From Silene conica (lineage: Eukaryota > Streptophyta > Magnoliopsida > Caryophyllales > Caryophyllaceae), in the NCBI GenBank assembly GCA_029255685.2, contig CM055315.2, forward strand, positions 31,625,501-31,689,500: a stretch of 64,000 nt of DNA. Direction: 5' to 3'. The translations under genes and the position numbers were made by a program. The stretch's first letter is position 1. Each line of letters starts with the position of its first letter. Positions 54,036 to 64,000 of this stretch are shown piece after piece. The notes beneath the pieces are model-generated. The model did no database searches, had not been told where the DNA came from, and worked only from the letters and a program-made list of their open reading frames with translations.

Positions 54036-55359
54036 ATAAACATGAATAAAAAAAAATCAAGTAAAGGAATAATACATACTTGATTCTCAGGAGGATGCTC
54101 TTCAAAATCATATGGACAATTTCTTTTATCATGGTGTGACATTCGTTTACAATTAGCACACAACCTTTTTGTTTTTTTGCTTTTATGATTGCCTTATTTT
54201 TTATACTGACCAGCCGCTTCCCGCTACCCTTGTTCTTAGAGAACTTAGGTGGTAAGACCTTTCCTTCTTTTGGAGCCTTGCAATTTAGAAGGATTTCTAA
54301 TTCTTGTTCTTTTGTCAAAGCCTTTGGGTTTGGCTCCAACTTCTCTCGGAATTCTTTTACAAGCTTAGCAAATTCTCTCACATCAGACTCTTTTTTTCTT
54401 TTGAGGATCCCCACAGTTGCATAAATCTCAGACCACAACCGAGACATTCCAAATTTCGGGCTACTAGTAGGATTGTAGTTGTCCAAAAGATTTCCATTCG
54501 AATCATAAATAGGGTTTCTAAGTGCATTCTTACTCCACCTACCCAAAATGTATTTCTCAGGTATTTCCTTAGTTTTACCCGAGCAAACCCAAATGATGTG
54601 ATAACATAGAATACCTCTCCGTTCAAATAGTTTACAGGAACATCTCACGTCCATTGTTCCTTTATTGTACTCAACTGCGTAGCTCTTTTTCTTGATCGCG
54701 TCTTCAACTATCAAAATCTCAGAGTTAGTTACAGGATCTGGTGGGGTGTATCCACCCACACTACACCCATTTATCGAGCCCTTAACCTCATTTTGAAAGT
54801 CATAGAAGACTTCATGTGTATATACTCTCGCTCCATGGGCTTCCCAGTTTGAACGATATAAGGTTTCAGGCATTGAATTATCACTCTGTGCTTCAAGAAG
54901 TTTTAGAGCATGCCTTTGTTGGTCGATGACACTCTCAAACCTCATCCAAAACTCAACCAAGGTCCCATATTTATTCTCAAATCTTTTAAAAAAACTATTA
55001 GCACTCTCTGATCTCTGTGTGGTTCTTAAAATGTTACCCATCGGAACATTTCTGAAATACGCTGGTATCCATTTGTGTCTTTCAGCAAACTTTCTACTCA
55101 ACCATATATTATCCTCTAACGAGAATTCTGTGATGACCTTAACCCAATTCTCCTCAAATTCCTCAGGTTCCACATCATTGCTCCAAAAAACATTGTTCAG
55201 ACGTGATAAGAATTCAGTGTCTTTGCAAATTGTGCTCCCAACCTTGTCTGTTACTTTTTTCATAATGTGCCACATGCAAAACCGATATCTTGCTGTTTTG
55301 AACACAACTGCATGTAACAAAATAAGATTAGTCAAAAAAATCATCCTCATTTATCAACA

Positions 55360-55680
55360 GGTTTCACAAATATAGACTTGTAGTTTCACAGAATACGAAT
55401 CCAGTTTCACAAGTTAAGCTTTTAGTTTCACAAGTTATGAACTCAAAAAATCAGGATCTTTTATCAACAGGTTTCACAATATAGCCATCTAGTTTCACAA
55501 AATAAGGATCTAGTTTCACTGCCTAAGCTTCTAGTTTCACAAGTTAAGAATTCAAAAAATCAGGCTGATTTTTCAACAGGTTTCACAATATGGCCTTCCA
55601 GATTCACAGTATAAGGATCTAGTTTCACTTCATAAGCATGTAGTTTCACAGTTTTTGCATCTTCAGCTTCAAGTTTCACA
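55360..55680. repeat. TTTCACA array in a transposase intron
   Basis: The intron between the MULE-core exons is made of TAGTTTCACAAAATAAG and CAACAGGTTTCACAATATAG words. Confidence 0.85.
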
Positions 55681-56929
55681 AGTTAAGAAAACTAGAAAAA
55701 TTGCACGATATAAAAACATACCAGGGAACGCCTTTTTTATTCCTGCATCTTGGTCAGTAATAATGTAATTAGGTTCTTTTCCACCCATTGATTTCAGAAA
55801 TTGCTGAAACGCCCAGATAAATGCTTCATCGTCTTCATGATCTAAAAGAGCGCATGCAAATGTTATTGACTTTTTATGATGGTCAATGCCAGTGAAAGGG
55901 GTGAATATCATGTTATATTTGTTAGTGCCATAGGTTGGATCGAATGAAATTGCATCACCAAACACTGAGTAACATCTCTTTGCCTCAGCATCTGTCCAAA
56001 AAATCCTTGTCAAAGCTTTCTCAGAATCGATTTCATACACAAATTCTAACCCTTTTGTGTCACGGAGGGTTTCCAAACGTGAGATAAACATGTCTCCATC
56101 CTTACTCTTAATGAAACACTTCAAATCCCGTTGGAAATTCTTGAATTGTGAAAGGGAAGCCCCCACATTTTCAAACCCTTCGACTTGCTCTTTGCATAGC
56201 TGGTATGTTAAGCTAGCCCCAACATTAACTCTTGAATTTTGGACAATCATTTGCTTATGAAATTCATTCATATTTGCTGCAAGTTTATCAAATTCCCTAT
56301 TCTTTACAAAGGTCACTGGGTGATTGTGACCCTCATGAAATTGTTCAACGATGTACTTGTTATAATGGAACTTGTATTTGACCATTGCACGACAACCCCA
56401 CCTTCTAATTTTGGTTGTTCTTGTAAATGCTTGCTTATTTGAACTTTCAGCCTCATCTCCTTCACTTCCCTTCACACCAGTTTTTGGTTTTGCACTTTTT
56501 CCAATATTTGAACCAGTTTCAGAACCAGTTTCATTTGCAACAGTTTCAAGAGGTCTTCCCTTCCTCTTATTATGGCCTTCACGATTACAAACCATGGCTT
56601 TAGTTCAAATATTACCATCACGAAACCTCTTCGTTGTAGATTTCCTAGCTTCAAAACCACAAGCAGTAGCATACACTTGATAGAATGTCATTGCCGACTG
56701 TAGATCTAAAAATAACTTCCCAACAGTAGGTGTAATATCTTCTGCAACTCTGACAATCCATTCCTCACTACCACCCGGTGTGTGATTCACCAAAGTAATA
56801 GGCGTACCAACCGGTACTGTAGGTGTGGATTGTGCTGTTAAAATTGTAGAAACCTCCGTTGGTATTGAAAATGGAATCAGTACCTATATAAAGTCAAAAC
56901 ATATAAACTAAATCAGCCTTTTTTTTTAT

Positions 56930-57360
56930 CAGGTTTCACAATGTAAGTTTCACAGATTAAGCATCTAGTTTCACAGATTAAGCCTCTAGTTTCACAGATT
57001 AAGCATCTAGTTTCACAGATTAAGCATTTAGTTTCACAATATAAAAAGACTAAACAAAATCAGACTTTTTAATAAGCATGGTTTCACAATATCAGCTTCT
57101 AGTTTCACAGTTTATTTTGCCTAGGATTCACAATATAAGAAAGCTAAACTAAATCAACCTTTTTTAATCAGGTTTCACAATGTAAGCTTATAGTTTCACA
57201 GTTTAAGCTTCTAGTTTCACAATATTCATAAACTTGAATTAAGTCCTATATTCACAAAATAAGCCCCTAGTTTCAGCCTTTTTATAATCACAATACAATA
57301 GTCATAAACTTCAATAGGTCCTACATTCACAAAATAAGGTCCTACATTCACGAAATACAA
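56930..57360. repeat. TTTCACA array near the right end of E1
   Basis: Repeated TAGTTTCACAGATTAAGC words in the first transposase intron, the most regular at 56950-57035. Confidence 0.85.
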
Positions 57361-57991
57361 AAAGCGATCCATATATTCAACAAAATTGAGAAGAAATTGA
57401 ATCAGAAAACAATAATGTAAACGACAAAAAACGACATACCTGATTCAATAGTAATATTATCATCAACCGTGGTGATATCTAGATTCTCCATAGCTATTAG
57501 AGCTGCAAAATAATCGAAAATAATGTCATAAGTAGTATGAACTCGAGAGGTAAAGAAAATCGTGAGAAAAATTGATCAAATTCGAACAATCGCATGAAAT
57601 TCGAACAATCGTTGAAAATTCGAAGAATCAAATTATCAAATTACCTGAAAATTAGTCTTAATCTTCTTCCAAATTCAATTGAATTGAATTTGTATGCAAA
57701 ATCGATGGAATTTACGAACAATCGGAGGAAACTGGAAGAAGGAACAAATTGATTTGCGTTGAATTTGAGGTTTTTTATTTGTCGTAAAAAGTTTTCTAGG
57801 TTAGAGAGAGAGTGTATTTGGGTTGGGTTTAATTATGTTTTTATTATTTTTAGTGAGAGGAAGTTTTTTGGCCCAATGACAAGATTTGGTTTGACCCTAA
57901 TTTTCAGCCCACATTGAATAATTCGCAAGGGAAGTCGGCCCAACAGCAATATCAAACGTGAATTTGGCCCAAATAGGTTGTGGATGCGTGA

Positions 57992-58030
57992 GGTTCGGTG
58001 GCCTCACCGTAAGAGGCGGCCTCACGTGAT
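57992..58030 (-). repeat. Right terminal inverted repeat of E1
   Basis: Read on the minus strand it starts ATCACGTGAGGCCGCC, then TCTTACGGTGAGGC, matching the left end at 42375-42414. Confidence 0.85.
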
Positions 58031-58036
58031 CCGGCC

Positions 58037-58042
58037 TCTCTC

Positions 58043-58112
<70 letters not shown>
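58037..58112. repeat. (CT)n(TA)n joint between elements E1 and B4
   Basis: The CT tract touches the outer end of E1 and the TA tract touches B4. Seen from E1 outward this is again (GA)n then (TA)n on the complementary strand. Confidence 0.95.

Positions 58113-62877
<4,765 letters not shown>

Positions 62878-62933
<56 letters not shown>
62878..62933. repeat. (TA)n joint between elements B5 and E2
   Basis: Pure TA repeat between two element ends. Confidence 0.95.
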
Positions 62934-62936
<3 letters not shown>

Positions 62937-64000
62937 GCCGGATCACGTGAGGCCGCCTATTACGGTGAGGCCGCCGAACCCTTACTATGTTGCACATGAT
63001 TTTCAATGTTCATTGGACTAATTTCAATGGGATGAAAATTATGGAACATTTATAACATTTCATTTGGCCCAAATATTTTCTATATCTAAAAAGATTATCC
63101 ATTTTGCTCTTTTTCTTATTTCGTGAAATTTGGGCTTAAAATATTTGTTTACTCACAAAATGTTTAATTCCTTATTTTGTGAATCTTGAACCTTAATTTG
63201 TGAACCCGGAACCTTATTTCGTGAAACTTGGACTTAAAATGTTTGTTTGCACACAAAATGGATAATTTCTTATTTCGTGAATTTTGGACCTTAATTTGTG
63301 AAACCGGAACCTTATTTCGTGAAACTTGGATTTAAAATGTTTGTTTACTCACGAAATGTATAATTTCTTATTTTGTGAATCTTGGACCTTAATTTGTGAA
63401 ACCGGAACCTTATTTCGTGAAACTTTGAATTAAAATGTTTGTTCACTCACAAAATGTTTAATTTCTTATTTCGTGAATCTTGGACCTTAATTCGTAAAAT
63501 CGCGACTTTATTTCGTGAAACTTGGACTTAAAATGTTTGTTCACTCACAAAATGTTTAATTTCTTATTTCGTGAATCTTGGACCTTAATTCGTGAAACAT
63601 GGACCTTATTTCGTGAAACTTGGACTTAAAATGTTTATTTACTCACAAAATGTTTAATTTCTTATTTTGTGAATCTTGGACCTTAATTTGTGAAATCGGG
63701 ACCTTATTTCGTGAAACTTGGACTTAAAATGTTTGGTTACTCATAAAATGTTTAATTTCTTATTTTGGGAATCTTGGACCTTAATTTGTGAAACCGGAAC
63801 CTTATTTCGTGAAACTTGGACTTAAAATGTTTGTTTACTCACAAAATGTTTATTTTCTTGTTTTGTGAATCTTGGACCTTAATTTGTGAAATCGGGACCT
63901 TATTTCGTGAAACTTGGACTTAAAATGTTTGGTTACTCATAAAATGTTTAATTTCTTATTTTGGGAATCTTGGACCTTAATTTGTGAAACCGGAACCTTA
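62934..64000. mobile_element. Left end of a second family E element, E2, cut by the window end
   Basis: It begins AAGGCCGGATCACGTGAGGC, then GGTGAGGCCGCCG, matching the E1 ends. From about 63110 it turns into an array of the family E word in the form TTTCGTGAAACTTGGAC. It is related to E1 but diverged. Confidence 0.8.
63110..64000. repeat. 98-bp tandem array in E2
   Basis: The unit contains CCTTATTTCGTGAAACTTGG and ACTCACAAAATGTTTAATTT and recurs about every 98 bases (63212, 63310, 63408, 63506 and on), giving about nine copies up to the window edge. Each unit has three or four GTGAA words. Confidence 0.9.

Larger units (their letters stand above)
53683..57491 (-). pseudogene. FAR1/MULE-type transposase gene of E1 (broken)
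   Basis: DDE transposase of the Mutator/FAR1 family, which would cut and join the E-family ends. Exons on the minus strand: 57440-57491 (candidate, ATG at 57491), 55722-56883, 54080-55307, 53683-53766. Order of domains: FAR1 DNA-binding domain (CGFEARKSTTKRF, VCNREG, WGCRAMVKYK, HEGHNHP); MULE core (ISFDPTYGTNKY, IITDQD, RSESANSFFKRF); SWIM zinc finger (VRCSCKLFERRGILCYHI); CCHC-like knuckle (LCANCKRMSHHDKRNC); a glutamate-rich tail. Two lesions: an in-frame TGA at 56605-56607 inside the FAR1 domain, and a 1-bp deletion near 54196 before the knuckle. The exon length confirms the deletion. The first-exon join is also out of phase, so that exon may be wrong. Confidence 0.85.
42367..58036. mobile_element. 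Large Mutator-like element E1 (family E, 15.7 kb) carrying protease, F-box-like and transposase genes
   Basis: The terminal inverted repeats at 42375-42414 and 57992-58030 share ATCACGTGAGGCCGCC and GGTGAGGC, with a few substitutions and one indel. The body contains two tandem unknown genes and a Ulp1-type protease gene on the plus strand, and a FAR1/MULE transposase gene on the minus strand. Arrays of the word TGTGAAACTAGAAGC fill all the spaces between them. It is bordered by (TA)n on the left and (CT)n(TA)n on the right, so any short target duplication is hidden in the microsatellite. ULP-carrying MULEs are known from Arabidopsis (the Kaonashi group). The F-box-like pair and the TA context look distinctive here. 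Confidence 0.8.

Noticed and set aside
63110..64000. 98-bp array as a centromeric satellite
   Set aside because: It starts just inside a recognisable family E end and is built from the family word, so element-internal amplification explains it better.

Overview
This window looks like gene-poor nuclear DNA of a flowering plant, probably a eudicot. The evidence is one intron-rich plant gene with GT/AG introns, several classes of plant transposons, long (TA)n tracts and no bacterial features. The CTCGATCGAG-rich LTR sequence makes me lean towards Caryophyllales, but this is only an impression.

Region 1 (1-20 kb) is a three-layer nest of LTR retrotransposons. The oldest layer is a decayed plus-strand Ty3/gypsy chromovirus. 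Its pol tail lies at 1086-1258 and its 3' end, LTR and primer-binding site at 17464-19640. A Tat/Ogre-like minus-strand element (1478-17458, target duplication CATGT) is inserted in it and has lost pol and most of gag. Inside that element's left LTR sits a very young, structurally complete minus-strand chromovirus (1575-11593, target duplication ATATG). It has apparently identical 2,345-bp LTRs and an uninterrupted 1,550-codon gag-pol frame.

Region 2 (20-30 kb) holds a small MITE, a GGGCTTTT-type repeat and the only clear host gene. That gene is a ten-exon SET-domain histone methyltransferase of the ASHH1/SDG26 type (21267-29314), with all exon phases consistent. Its eighth intron contains a LINE insertion with a 19-bp target duplication.

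Region 3 (30.4-64 kb) is the unusual part. At least twelve inverted-repeat elements, whole or partial, lie end to end and are nearly always joined by (TA)n or (TA)n(GA)n tracts. Their ends share a core near GGATCCGGTGAG. They fall into five families (A-E here), and each family has its own short iterated internal motif. The largest member (E1, 42367-58036, 15.7 kb) carries two tandem copies of an unrecognised, possibly F-box-like gene. It also carries a multi-exon Ulp1-type cysteine protease gene, a receptor-kinase fragment, a long foldback and, on the opposite strand, a FAR1/MULE transposase gene. I read E1 as a Mutator-like master element of a TA-microsatellite-targeting superfamily. The transposase copy is damaged by one in-frame stop and one 1-bp frameshift. 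A Copia-type solo LTR and a small Helitron are nested in family B members.

The proposed working relationship is that E1-type proteins act on the E ends, and that families A-D are non-autonomous relatives mobilised by related transposases. This is inference from shared end structure.
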